Origin: Chloroflexota bacterium
Lineage (GTDB): Bacteria > Chloroflexota > Anaerolineae > Caldilineales > Caldilineaceae
Assembly (NCBI GenBank): GCA_003577005.1
Contig: QEUW01000173.1
Coordinates: forward strand, 1 to 14,815
Direction: 5' to 3'
DNA length: 14,815 nt
Below are positions 1 to 5,958 of this stretch, one piece after another. The first letter of the stretch is position 1. The number at the start of each line of letters is the position of its first letter. A model generated the notes under the pieces. It was given only the letters and a program-made list of their open reading frames with translations. It had not been told where the DNA came from and made no database searches. The position numbers and the translations under genes were made by a program.

Positions 1-117
1 GCGAGCATCGCCCAACAGTACCGGCTCCAGCTCGTACCAGGGCATCCGGTCAAACCGAGCCCGGTGCTCACCCTGCGGACGAGCAATGGGTTGCCGATGA
101 CGTTGCAGCGGTGGTAA
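1..117 (+). CDS. Cytochrome P450, C-terminal end only (partial)
   Basis: An open frame enters from the left edge in frame 1 and stops at TAA 115-117, giving 38 residues. It contains LQLVPGHPVKPSP and, near the end, TLRTSNGLPMTLQRW. This matches the terminal strands of bacterial cytochrome P450s (CYP102-like and related groups), which usually end in a form like 'LVPGHPV.P.P..TLRP..GLPMTL..R'. P450s are haem-thiolate monooxygenases; the haem-binding Cys loop would lie further upstream, outside the window. The call rests on this short C-terminal signature alone, so the subfamily and substrate cannot be given. A strong hairpin begins 4 nt after the stop. Confidence 0.75.
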   Translation, partial: ASIAQQYRLQLVPGHPVKPSPVLTLRTSNGLPMTLQRW

Positions 118-121
118 GGAT

Positions 122-154
122 TGTGTCGCTCAACCCCAAGGGTTGAACGACACA
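122..154 (+). terminator. Hairpin just after the P450 stop, probable terminator
   Basis: TGTGTCG-c-TCAACCC (122-136) pairs with GGGTTGA-a-CGACACA (140-154). The arms are 15 nt with one central mismatch and a 3-nt loop. It starts 4 nt after the P450 stop codon, as expected for a transcription end. No T-run follows, so it is not a classical Rho-independent terminator and may instead be a processing or stabilising hairpin. Confidence 0.5.
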
Positions 155-162
155 ACCATTCT

Positions 163-206
163 CGTACACGGATTTCACTGGATTCTATCCGTGTTATCCG
201 TGTACG
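163..206. repeat. Inverted repeat built from 'ATCCGTG' units
   Basis: CGTACACGGAT (163-173) is the exact reverse complement of ATCCGTGTACG (196-206). The 22-nt loop carries a further ATCCGTG copy (187-193). Short iterated units of this type (CACGGAT/ATCCGTG) are, to my recollection, widespread intergenic repeats in bacteria including Chloroflexota. It lies in the leader of the 78-aa gene at 245. Confidence 0.6.
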
Positions 207-244
207 ATTCTGAAGTTTGGTGGTCGCACCACCGGGATTATACG

Positions 245-481
245 ATGAACCTCACGATCCTCTATCGCATCCGCGTCCAGGAAGTACTCGATCCTTGCTG
301 GGCGGAGTGGTTGGCGCCGCTGGTCACTCACAGCACGGCCAGCGGCGAGACGGTGCTGGTCGGTGCGTTACGCGACCAGGCCGAGTTGTTCGGTCTGCTG
401 GTGAAGGTACGCGATCTGAATCTGACCCTGTTATCCGTAGAGCGGCTTGGTGCGGAGGACGGCGGCGTTGCGCAGAGATAG
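245..481 (+). CDS. Small conserved protein, 78 aa, unknown function (Chloroflexota-type)
   Basis: A 78-residue soluble protein beginning MNLTILYRIRVQEVLDP and continuing through WAEWLAPLVTHS, VLVGALRDQAELFGLL and VRDLNLTLLSVERL. I recognise this layout from small, often multi-copy, uncharacterised proteins of Chloroflexota and some actinomycetes. Their common pattern is a basic first strand, 'VQG.LDP.W..WF', a 'G.TTL.G...DQAALHG.L' middle, and a final 'RDLGL.LL.V'. No catalytic motif, signal peptide or membrane segment is visible. An upstream in-frame ATG at 143 would add 34 residues unlike the family and would overlap the 122-154 hairpin, so ATG 245 is preferred although its SD is poor. It lies 84 bp upstream of the LAL regulator on the same strand, which hints at a functional link. 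The role is unknown; a small ligand- or partner-binding fold is only a guess. Confidence 0.7.
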   Translation: MNLTILYRIRVQEVLDPCWAEWLAPLVTHSTASGETVLVGALRDQAELFGLLVKVRDLNLTLLSVERLGAEDGGVAQR

Positions 482-519
482 ACGGCTGAGTTGTCGATGT
501 AATAGAGTTGGCGCAGGGC

Positions 520-548
520 TTGCTCCAGCCTTGACACTCTACTACAAT
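520..548 (+). promoter_or_regulatory. Candidate sigma-70-type promoter of the first LAL regulator
   Basis: TTGCTC (520-525), a 17-bp spacer and TACAAT (543-548) fit the -35/-10 pattern, with the -10 at 5 of 6 consensus bases. The predicted start, near 555, lies almost on the GGAGG (555-559) before ATG 566, so the leader would be very short. The nearby TTGACA at 531-536 is only 6 bp from the -10 box and cannot serve as its -35. Confidence 0.4.
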
Positions 549-565
549 AAGGGCGGAGGCCGGCC

Positions 566-3436
566 ATGTCGCAAACCCCGCCCTTATTGACCACTAAATT
601 CCATGCGCCACCGGCGCGCGTTCACTCGTTGTCGCGGGTGCGTCTCCTGGCGCGCCTTGCTGAAAGTCTGGCGCGACCCCTCACGCTGCTCGCCGCCCCC
701 GCAGGATTTGGGAAGACTACGCTGCTCGTGGAGTGGATCGCCAACCAGGCTGCTTTGTCCTCGTTGCCGCAACCATCTACCGGCGCTGCCGGGCCAAGTT
801 TTTGCTGGCTTGCGCTCGATGACGGCGACAACGAGCCGGCCCGCTTCTGGCAATACGTGATTGCCGCACTCCAGACGGTCACCCCCAGGCTGGGGATGGA
901 GGCGACGTTACTGCTCAACGCCCCGCAGACCCCGCCCATAGAGATCATCTTAACTCACCTCCTGAATGACCTTGCGCGGCTAGAACAGCATGTCGTGCTC
1001 ATTCTGGATGACTACCATACGATTCAGACCCCTACCATTCATCATGCGTTGACCTTTTTCATCGACCACCTGCCGCCGCAACTGCACATTGTGCTGAGTA
1101 CGCGCGCCGACCCGCCCATGCCGCTCGCCCATTGGCGGGTGCGCGGCCTGTTGGGCGAGATCCGGGCGGATGAGTTGCGCTTTACGCGGGAAGAGAGTGC
1201 GCAATTTCTGAACGAGATCATGGGCCTGACGCTTACGGCGGTGGACGTTGCACGGCTAGAAGAGCGCACAGAGGGCTGGGCAGCTGGGCTGCAACTGGCC
1301 GCACTCTCGTTGCAAGACGTTGCAGACGTACAGCCGGTCATCGCGGCCTTTAGTGGCAGCAACCGCTATATTATCGACTATCTTTTGGAAGAGGTGTTGA
1401 GCCGCCAGCCAGAGAGCGTGCGTTCGTTCCTGCTCCAGACATCGATCTTGGAGCGGTTGTGCGGCCCCTTGTGTGACGCTGTAGTTGGGGATTGGAGAGC
1501 AGAGACTAGAGATCGAAACATTGGTTCTGGGTTAGTCTCTGGTTCCCAGTCTCAAGCGCTGTTGGAACAGCTTGAGCGCGCCCATCTCTTTCTCATCCCG
1601 CTGGACAATGAACGCCGCTGGTATCGCTATCACCATCTGTTTGCCGATGCGCTCCAGAGCCGCCTGCGCCAGTTGGGGAAGGAGTACGTACAGGCTTTGC
1701 ATCGCCGCGCCAGTGCCTGGTATGAGCAAAATGAGTTTCTCCCGGAAGCGATTGACCATGCGTTAGCAGCTGCTGCGTTTGTTCCCGCCGCTCGGCTGAT
1801 CGAGCAGGTTGGGTTGGCGGCGTTTGCCCAACCGGTCGTGCAACACCGATTGGGCACCTGGTTGCGCCTGCTACCGGCGGAGGTGGTGCAGACACGACCG
1901 CAACTCTCGCTCGTGCAAGCCTGGCTCTCTTTCAACCGCACCCAATTCGAGGAGGCGTTGCAGGCACTAACAAGGGCCGAGGCTGCCCACCAACAGGCCG
2001 AGCCTGATGATAGCGATCCGCAAGTCAAGGGCGAGATCGCCGCGCTGCGCGCCATGGTGACTACATTTAGCCCGGCAGCCGATCTTGACCAGGCGCGCGC
2101 CTGGGCGCAGGAGGCGCTCTCGATCCTTACGAGTGAGCGCACCCTGTTCCGCAGCATTGCTGCGGGCGCGCTGGCTTCGGTCTACATCCGGCGAGCGGAA
2201 ATGGCGCAGATCGAGCCGGTGCTGGCCGAGGCGATCCGCATGGGGCGCGCCGCCAATAACATCCACCTGACGCTGGTGACGCTGATCAACCAGGCCATGA
2301 TCCAGCGGGTGCGCGGGGCATTGCGCCAAGCGTCCACCACTTGTCAAGATGCGCTAGACTGGCTGGCGGAGCAGGGTGCGCAGGCCACTCCCGGTGCTGG
2401 CGGTCTTTACGTAATTCTGGCCGATCTGCACCATGAGCAAAACGATCTGGAGGTGGCGCGGCGTTATGCGGATCAGGCACTTGCGTATAGTGATCAAGGG
2501 GTGATCCCCATGCTCATGGTCCTCAGCCGTCTTTCTTTGATGCGCGTTCAACAGGCGCAGGGGGAGTGGGAGGGCGCCTGGTCTACCTGGCGGGCCGCCA
2601 TAGAGGTGAGCGAGCGACATGCAATGCACTTCTTTCGGCCAACATTGGAGGCCGTTGCGGCCCAGTTTCATCTGGCCCAGGACAATCTGGTACAAGCCTG
2701 GCAGTGGGCGCAAGCGGTGGCCTGGCATGAGAGTGCAGGCGTGATGGTCTTCAACGCCTTCGACCTGGCCTATCTGATCGAGCATCGGTTGGTTGCCCGT
2801 GTTCAGGTTTACCTCGCCCAGGGTCGCGCCACCCGTGACCGTCAGCTGGTCAACGAGGCCATCCAGCAGTTGGAGCGGCAACAAACGCTGGCTGCGGCCA
2901 ATGGATGGCCCTATCTTCAAGCCAAAGCCTATCTTCTGACCGCGCTGGCTCACCACGACCTGGGCGACCCTGCCCAGGCTGCCCAGGCTCTGACCCACGC
3001 GCTCACTCTGGCCCAGCCCGCGGGCTTTGTGCGGCTCTTTGTCGATGAGGGCGAACCTTTCCGCTTGCTGCTGGTTGCGAATGGCGTTCGAAACCTGAAA
3101 GTAAGCGATGGCGCAGTCCGGCAGCCTGTACAGCGGCAAATCGATACGCTGCTGGCTGCCCTGGGTCACACTGGCACAGCGGCAGAATCGGCCGGGAGCC
3201 TTACACCATACACCAGGGTGACTACTGGACTCGGCGCGCTCGTCGAGCCGCTCAGCGAGCGCGAGTTGGAAGTGTTGCACCTGATCGCCGCCGGTCTCTC
3301 CAACAAGGAGATCGCCAACCGGCTTGTCGTGACAGTCGGCACGGTGAAAAAGCACATCAACAACATCTTCGGCAAACTGGGCGCCACCCACCGCACCCAG
3401 GCCATTGTCCTCGCCCGCCAGCAAAATCTGCTCTAG
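566..3436 (+). CDS. LAL-type (MalT-like) LuxR-family transcriptional regulator, 956 aa
   Basis: A large ATP-dependent regulator of the MalT/LAL class: STAND ATPase, helical repeat sensor, LuxR DNA-binding domain. Visible features are a P-loop APAGFGKT (about 44-51, Lys50), a Walker B-like stretch VVLILDDY (143-150), the LSTRADPP sensor segment (177-184), and the WYRYHHLFADALQ motif (about 352-364) typical of these proteins. A long TPR-like helical region covers about 370-860. The C-terminal HTH (892-956) contains LSERELEVLHLIAAGLSNKE and VGTVKKHINNIFGKL. In this family an inducer binds the repeat region, ATP promotes oligomerisation, and the HTH activates target promoters; this protein's inducer is unknown. 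The start is set by GGAGG at 555-559, 6 nt before ATG 566. Residues 309-330 are a low-complexity linker encoded by repeat-like DNA. The membrane-protein cluster downstream is a plausible target, which is inference. Confidence 0.92.
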   Translation: MSQTPPLLTTKFHAPPARVHSLSRVRLLARLAESLARPLTLLAAPAGFGKTTLLVEWIANQAALSSLPQPSTGAAGPSFCWLALDDGDNEPARFWQYVIAALQTVTPRLGMEATLLLNAPQTPPIEIILTHLLNDLARLEQHVVLILDDYHTIQTPTIHHALTFFIDHLPPQLHIVLSTRADPPMPLAHWRVRGLLGEIRADELRFTREESAQFLNEIMGLTLTAVDVARLEERTEGWAAGLQLAALSLQDVADVQPVIAAFSGSNRYIIDYLLEEVLSRQPESVRSFLLQTSILERLCGPLCDAVVGDWRAETRDRNIGSGLVSGSQSQALLEQLERAHLFLIPLDNERRWYRYHHLFADALQSRLRQLGKEYVQALHRRASAWYEQNEFLPEAIDHALAAAAFVPAARLIEQVGLAAFAQPVVQHRLGTWLRLLPAEVVQTRPQLSLVQAWLSFNRTQFEEALQALTRAEAAHQQAEPDDSDPQVKGEIAALRAMVTTFSPAADLDQARAWAQEALSILTSERTLFRSIAAGALASVYIRRAEMAQIEPVLAEAIRMGRAANNIHLTLVTLINQAMIQRVRGALRQASTTCQDALDWLAEQGAQATPGAGGLYVILADLHHEQNDLEVARRYADQALAYSDQGVIPMLMVLSRLSLMRVQQAQGEWEGAWSTWRAAIEVSERHAMHFFRPTLEAVAAQFHLAQDNLVQAWQWAQAVAWHESAGVMVFNAFDLAYLIEHRLVARVQVYLAQGRATRDRQLVNEAIQQLERQQTLAAANGWPYLQAKAYLLTALAHHDLGDPAQAAQALTHALTLAQPAGFVRLFVDEGEPFRLLLVANGVRNLKVSDGAVRQPVQRQIDTLLAALGHTGTAAESAGSLTPYTRVTTGLGALVEPLSERELEVLHLIAAGLSNKEIANRLVVTVGTVKKHINNIFGKLGATHRTQAIVLARQQNLL
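1490..1553. repeat. In-frame repeat-derived linker inside the first LAL gene
   Basis: Inside the coding region, CAGAGACTA (1500-1508) is the reverse complement of TAGTCTCTG (1533-1541). TTAGTCTC (1532-1539) recurs as CCAGTCTC (1546-1553), a 14-nt period. It encodes a low-complexity stretch (GDWRAETRDRN...SGSQSQ) between conserved family blocks. The second LAL gene has closely similar DNA at the homologous position (6901-6922). Confidence 0.6.
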
Positions 3437-3463
3437 TACGCACCCAATCCAGGTTCAAATACG

Positions 3464-3493
3464 ATTCACCCACGGCTTCACCCGTGGGTGAAT
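3464..3493 (+). terminator. Strong hairpin downstream of the first LAL gene
   Basis: ATTCACCCACGG (3464-3475) pairs perfectly with CCGTGGGTGAAT (3482-3493) around a 6-nt loop CTTCAC. It lies 27 nt after the LAL stop codon. There is no T-tract, so a terminator role is inferred from position and stem strength; it may also be a dispersed intergenic repeat. Confidence 0.5.
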
Positions 3494-3498
3494 GACGC

Positions 3499-3516
3499 GT
3501 CAACCAGTTGACTGGT
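3499..3516. promoter_or_regulatory. Overlapping palindromes, candidate operator before the membrane-protein cluster
   Basis: GTCAAC-CA-GTTGAC (3499-3512) and ACCAGT-TG-ACTGGT (3503-3516) are two perfect 6-2-6 palindromes that overlap by 10 bp. The flanking GCGT (3497-3500) and ACGC (3517-3520) add a further outer match. The site is 68 bp before ATG 3584. Its geometry suits a dimeric regulator rather than a terminator, because the 2-nt loop is too tight for a good RNA hairpin. The regulator is unknown; the adjacent LAL protein is one candidate. Confidence 0.4.
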
Positions 3517-3583
3517 ACGCTGTATGCATACACGCACCGCCAACGCGATGCACATCCGAGCAAGCGATAAAAAGGAGCAAAAA

Positions 3584-4057
3584 ATGGCAAGCCAAATCCA
3601 CAGATCCACAACGCAAGGGAACTTTGAACGCCCGCCAGCACCATGGCTGGTTGTGGTCCGGCAAAGTGGTTATGGAATGCGCCATGCTGCGTCGTTCACG
3701 CTGCTGATCGGCCTCTACCTCCATCTGACCAGTCTGTTGATCGGGCGTGAACTGCTGCTTGAATATGTGCTGACGCCACGCTTTGATATGGCGCTCGCTG
3801 TACCTATGACCTATGCAGGCATCATGGGCTGGCTGATGGGCCGGCGCGTGATCCATCCTAACAGGTGGCATAGGGTCACCTACTGGCTGATAGTGGTTTA
3901 CTTTACCATCAGCATCCCCGTCCATGTGCAGACCTATCTTACCCAGCGGGCGGATTACATCTTGCGCTTCCCGGCCTGGTACAGCTATTTCTTGCTGCCG
4001 ATTTTGGCCGCCATGCTGATCTTCGCCTGGCGTTTAGAGTTCAAAAACAAGGCTTAA
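3584..4057 (+). CDS. Small four-helix membrane protein, unknown function (157 aa)
   Basis: A 157-residue integral membrane protein that I do not recognise. A polar N-terminus of about 33 residues is followed by four hydrophobic segments at about 36-55, 72-88, 99-117 and 131-149, and a short basic tail LEFKNKA. The middle helices carry His and Arg residues near the membrane edge (RHAAS at 33, YLHLTS at 45, PVHVQTYL at 112). Such residues could bind a cofactor or a metal, but no known motif is present. GGAG at 3574-3577 lies 6 nt before ATG 3584; in-frame ATGs at 3524 and 3548 lack an SD. It is the first gene of a tight + strand cluster, with its stop only 15 nt before the next start, so co-transcription is likely. 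Confidence 0.75.
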   Translation: MASQIHRSTTQGNFERPPAPWLVVVRQSGYGMRHAASFTLLIGLYLHLTSLLIGRELLLEYVLTPRFDMALAVPMTYAGIMGWLMGRRVIHPNRWHRVTYWLIVVYFTISIPVHVQTYLTQRADYILRFPAWYSYFLLPILAAMLIFAWRLEFKNKA

Positions 4058-4072
4058 ATAAGGAGCACTTCA

Positions 4073-4762
4073 ATGACGACAATGGTTTCGTCTCAGGTCA
4101 CACACATGGCGCAGCGACCGATTACCGCTGCCCGGTTGATCCGCTGGAGCGGTCTGGTCAATATCGCCACCGGTATTTTCTTTGCACTGGAAACGCTGTT
4201 GCATCCCGTGCGAGACATCTTCAACGCCCGCGCCATGATCCAGCAGACGGTGCTGGGCGTGTCATGGAATATCGTCCACACGTTTGCCATTCTGGCCTTT
4301 GTGCTTGGTCTATTTGGGCTGGTCGGGCTCTATATGCGGCTATTCGAGCGGGCAGGATGGCTGGGCTTCGCCGGCTTTGTCATCAGTTTTGTGGGTCTGG
4401 CGTTGGGTATTGGTGTAGTTGTACCCGATGCCTTCCTGTTCCCGGTGTTTGCTCAATACGATGCTACAGCCTGGCTGTTGACAGTGCCCGGCGTGCTGAT
4501 CCCCAGCGGTGAATTTGGCATCTACTTGATCCTGAGCGGCGTTCTCCTGGTGATCGGCACGATCTTGTTCTGTCTGGCCGGTATCCGAGCGCGTGTGTTG
4601 CCAGTGTGGGGCTTTTTTTGTCTCGGCGCCGGTATCCCGCTCGTCACATTTGGCCCGCTGGCGGACAACAGCCTGGGTCTGGTCGGCGCTGTGGTGGGGG
4701 CGATTGGGTACATCTGGCTTGGCTATGCCCTCTGGTCAGAGACGCCGGAGCCGGCCACGTAG
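4073..4762 (+). CDS. Multi-pass membrane protein, unknown function (229 aa)
   Basis: A 229-residue protein with about six hydrophobic helices, at roughly 26-43, 66-88, 96-118, 149-171, 175-193 and 201-221. It resembles the broad group of uncharacterised six-helix bacterial membrane proteins (DUF4386-like in look), though I cannot assign a family with confidence. The N-terminal stretch RLIRWSGLVNIATGIFFALE and the paired SWNIVH/LGLFGLVGLY segment may be the most conserved parts. No catalytic motif is visible. AAGGAG (4060-4065) lies 7 nt before ATG 4073, and the gap to the preceding gene is 15 nt, so the two are probably translated from one mRNA. Confidence 0.75.
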   Translation: MTTMVSSQVTHMAQRPITAARLIRWSGLVNIATGIFFALETLLHPVRDIFNARAMIQQTVLGVSWNIVHTFAILAFVLGLFGLVGLYMRLFERAGWLGFAGFVISFVGLALGIGVVVPDAFLFPVFAQYDATAWLLTVPGVLIPSGEFGIYLILSGVLLVIGTILFCLAGIRARVLPVWGFFCLGAGIPLVTFGPLADNSLGLVGAVVGAIGYIWLGYALWSETPEPAT

Positions 4763-4802
4763 TCTCGTGGTTTAGCCGTGCGGCATATCCGGCCGGGAGA
4801 GT

Positions 4803-4841
4803 GGTGCGGAGTTTCACACGCCCTCGTGCGAACTCCGCACC
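4803..4841 (+). terminator. Inverted repeat between the second and third membrane-protein genes
   Basis: GGTGCGGAGTT (4803-4813) pairs perfectly with AACTCCGCACC (4831-4841). The stem can extend inward through CACACG/CGTGCG with a one-base bulge and one mismatch. The sequence after it is CATCGTAATTTTATG, weakly T-rich. It lies 40 nt after the second gene and just before the SD of the third. It could be an attenuator or processing hairpin that gives the third gene a separate expression level. Confidence 0.45.
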
Positions 4842-4872
4842 CATCGTAATTTTATGGTCAAGGAGGGTTCTG

Positions 4873-5325
4873 ATGATTTCGACATCATCGCAGCTGTTTA
4901 CACAGCCTGGCGCTGTGCAAACAGTGCGCAAGCTGGTTCTACTCGCTAATGGTCTGTTCCTGATGTTGGCAGGCGGTTTATTCCTGGTTTTTGACCTGTT
5001 GAGCTTTTACTTCGGTGCGGGCCCATTGGGCACGATGTTGACCGGTGTGCTCTACACCATCGGCATGGTGGAGGCGCACGGATTAGCCCTGATCATCGGC
5101 CTGCTCCTCCTACGAGCCGGGCGGGTCGAGCCGCAGCCGCTCTGGCATCTGGTCGGCGCCGGCGTTCATCTTCTGTTGGGCGGCGCCAACCTGCTCTTCT
5201 GGCAGCTTTTTATCGAACTAGACGTTGTCCCGATGGAGATCCTTGTGACAGGAATTCATGGCTTTCTGTTTGCAGCACAACTCGTCTGTTTTCTACGCAT
5301 CCGTACCGGAAACAGGACAGCGTAA
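4873..5325 (+). CDS. Small four-helix membrane protein, unknown function (150 aa)
   Basis: A 150-residue integral membrane protein with hydrophobic segments at about 21-48, 58-80, 90-110 and 123-141, a short polar N-terminus and a basic C-terminal tail (RIRTGNRTA). Conserved-looking features include EAHGLALIIGLLLLRAG (67-83) and a His-containing third helix LWHLVGAGVHLLLGGANLLF (90-109). His and Glu inside helices suggest a ligand or cofactor site, but this is speculative and I know no matching family. AAGGAGG (4860-4866) lies 6 nt before ATG 4873. A longer in-frame reading from 4606 overlaps the preceding gene in another frame and is not credible. It is 110 nt downstream of the previous gene with a hairpin between, so it may be coupled loosely rather than strictly. 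Confidence 0.72.
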   Translation: MISTSSQLFTQPGAVQTVRKLVLLANGLFLMLAGGLFLVFDLLSFYFGAGPLGTMLTGVLYTIGMVEAHGLALIIGLLLLRAGRVEPQPLWHLVGAGVHLLLGGANLLFWQLFIELDVVPMEILVTGIHGFLFAAQLVCFLRIRTGNRTA

Positions 5326-5622
5326 CCGCGTGTGTGGCTGCGGCGTGCGGTAGTGGTCGCTTGTGACAAATTGCCAGCTATGGGAGTGTAAACGGGCGCA
5401 GTTTGTCACAAGTCCGCGTTCCTGATCCGCTCAAGATCTGCCCAACCGGGCTGAATCTGCAAGATCGAGAGCGCCTATCGTTGGCAAAAGCATCGCTTTC
5501 AAACAACCACTAAACTGGCAGTTGAAATGCACCGACACCCCCTCACGATTTTGCACAATGTCCTCTTGTATGTGAACATAAAGCGTTAAAACTCACCTTA
5601 CCTCAACCAAGGATGAACGCCT
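5326..5622. other. 297-bp gene-free region
   Basis: No credible gene lies here on either strand. It holds the inverted repeat at 5360-5412. Closer to the next gene there is a possible weak promoter, TTGCAC (5551-5556) with GAACAT at 17-bp spacing, and an AAGGAT before ATG 5623. Apart from these I see only unstructured sequence. Confidence 0.5.
5360..5412. repeat. Inverted repeat downstream of the membrane-protein cluster
   Basis: CTTGTGACAAATTGC (5360-5374) faces GCAGTTTGTCACAAG (5398-5412). The arms are 15 bp with one mismatch, which becomes a G-U pair in RNA, and the loop is 23 nt. It lies 34 nt after the last membrane-protein stop. It may end the transcript, but there is no T-run, and the core TTGTGACAAA resembles a regulator half-site. 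Confidence 0.55.
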
Positions 5623-5853
5623 ATGGTCACAATCGTGGCGTATGACGAAAGCTGGCCCCAGGAATTTACCCGGCTCGCCGCCGATCTGCGCCACGACTTG
5701 GGCGGTCTGGCGCTCCGTATCGACCATATCGGTTCCACTTCCGTGCCGGGGCTGGCAGCCAAGGACCTGTGTCAAAGACCCGGCCTGCGATTTGATCATG
5801 TGCGCGGCCGCGGCGTGGGCCGCGGCCACCCAGTGGGCGCCGCCACCTTCTGA
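5623..5853 (+). pseudogene. Truncated GrpB/UPF0157 family gene
   Basis: The first 48 residues, MVTIVAYDESWPQEFTRLAA followed by LRIDHIGSTSVPGLAAKD, are a clear match to the N-terminus of the GrpB/UPF0157 family. These are small proteins of about 170-180 aa with a nucleotidyltransferase-like fold. RIDHIGSTSVPGLAAKD is the family's hallmark and is normally followed by a strand starting like VIDIQV. Here homology stops near 5770, and the rest (LCQRPGLRF...) is Arg/Gly-rich sequence unlike the family, ending at a stop at 5851-5853. None of the other frames restores the expected continuation, so this looks like a deletion or rearrangement that removed over two-thirds of the gene, not a single frameshift. 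An AAGGAT lies 8 nt before ATG 5623. The remnant is unlikely to be active. Confidence 0.7.
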
Positions 5854-5912
5854 TAACTGACCGACTCCACCCATCCTCTCGGCGCTGGTACCAGAGATAG
5901 GATATAGTGGCG

Positions 5913-5918
5913 CCAAGC
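5913..5918 (+). promoter_or_regulatory. Candidate -10 box for the second LAL regulator
   Basis: TATAGT (5913-5918) matches 5 of 6 bases of the -10 consensus, 40 nt before ATG 5959. No good -35 hexamer lies at 16-18 bp. The first LAL gene has a comparable A/T-rich box followed by GGGCGG, so the placement is plausible, but support is weak. Confidence 0.3.
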
Positions 5919-5958
5919 AGCGCGTGATGTTGGTTTCGTGGTCTGCGGAGAATCGTCC

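Noticed and set aside
531..536. TTGACA as the -35 of the first LAL promoter
   Set aside because: It is only 6 bp from the TACAAT box; TTGCTC at 520-525 has the correct 17-bp spacing.
2354..3424. 356-codon open frame on the - strand opposite the first LAL gene
   Set aside because: It is a mirror of a strongly supported coding region, has no recognisable domain or SD, and arises from GC-rich codon bias.
4606..4872. Upstream extension of the third membrane protein
   Set aside because: It is out of frame with the preceding gene over 150 bp, passes through the hairpin, and is Arg/Pro-rich; ATG 4873 has a strong SD.
5806..5829. GGCCGCGGC direct repeats as a regulatory element
   Set aside because: They are simple GC-rich sequence within the degenerate tail of the GrpB fragment, and chance similarity is likely.
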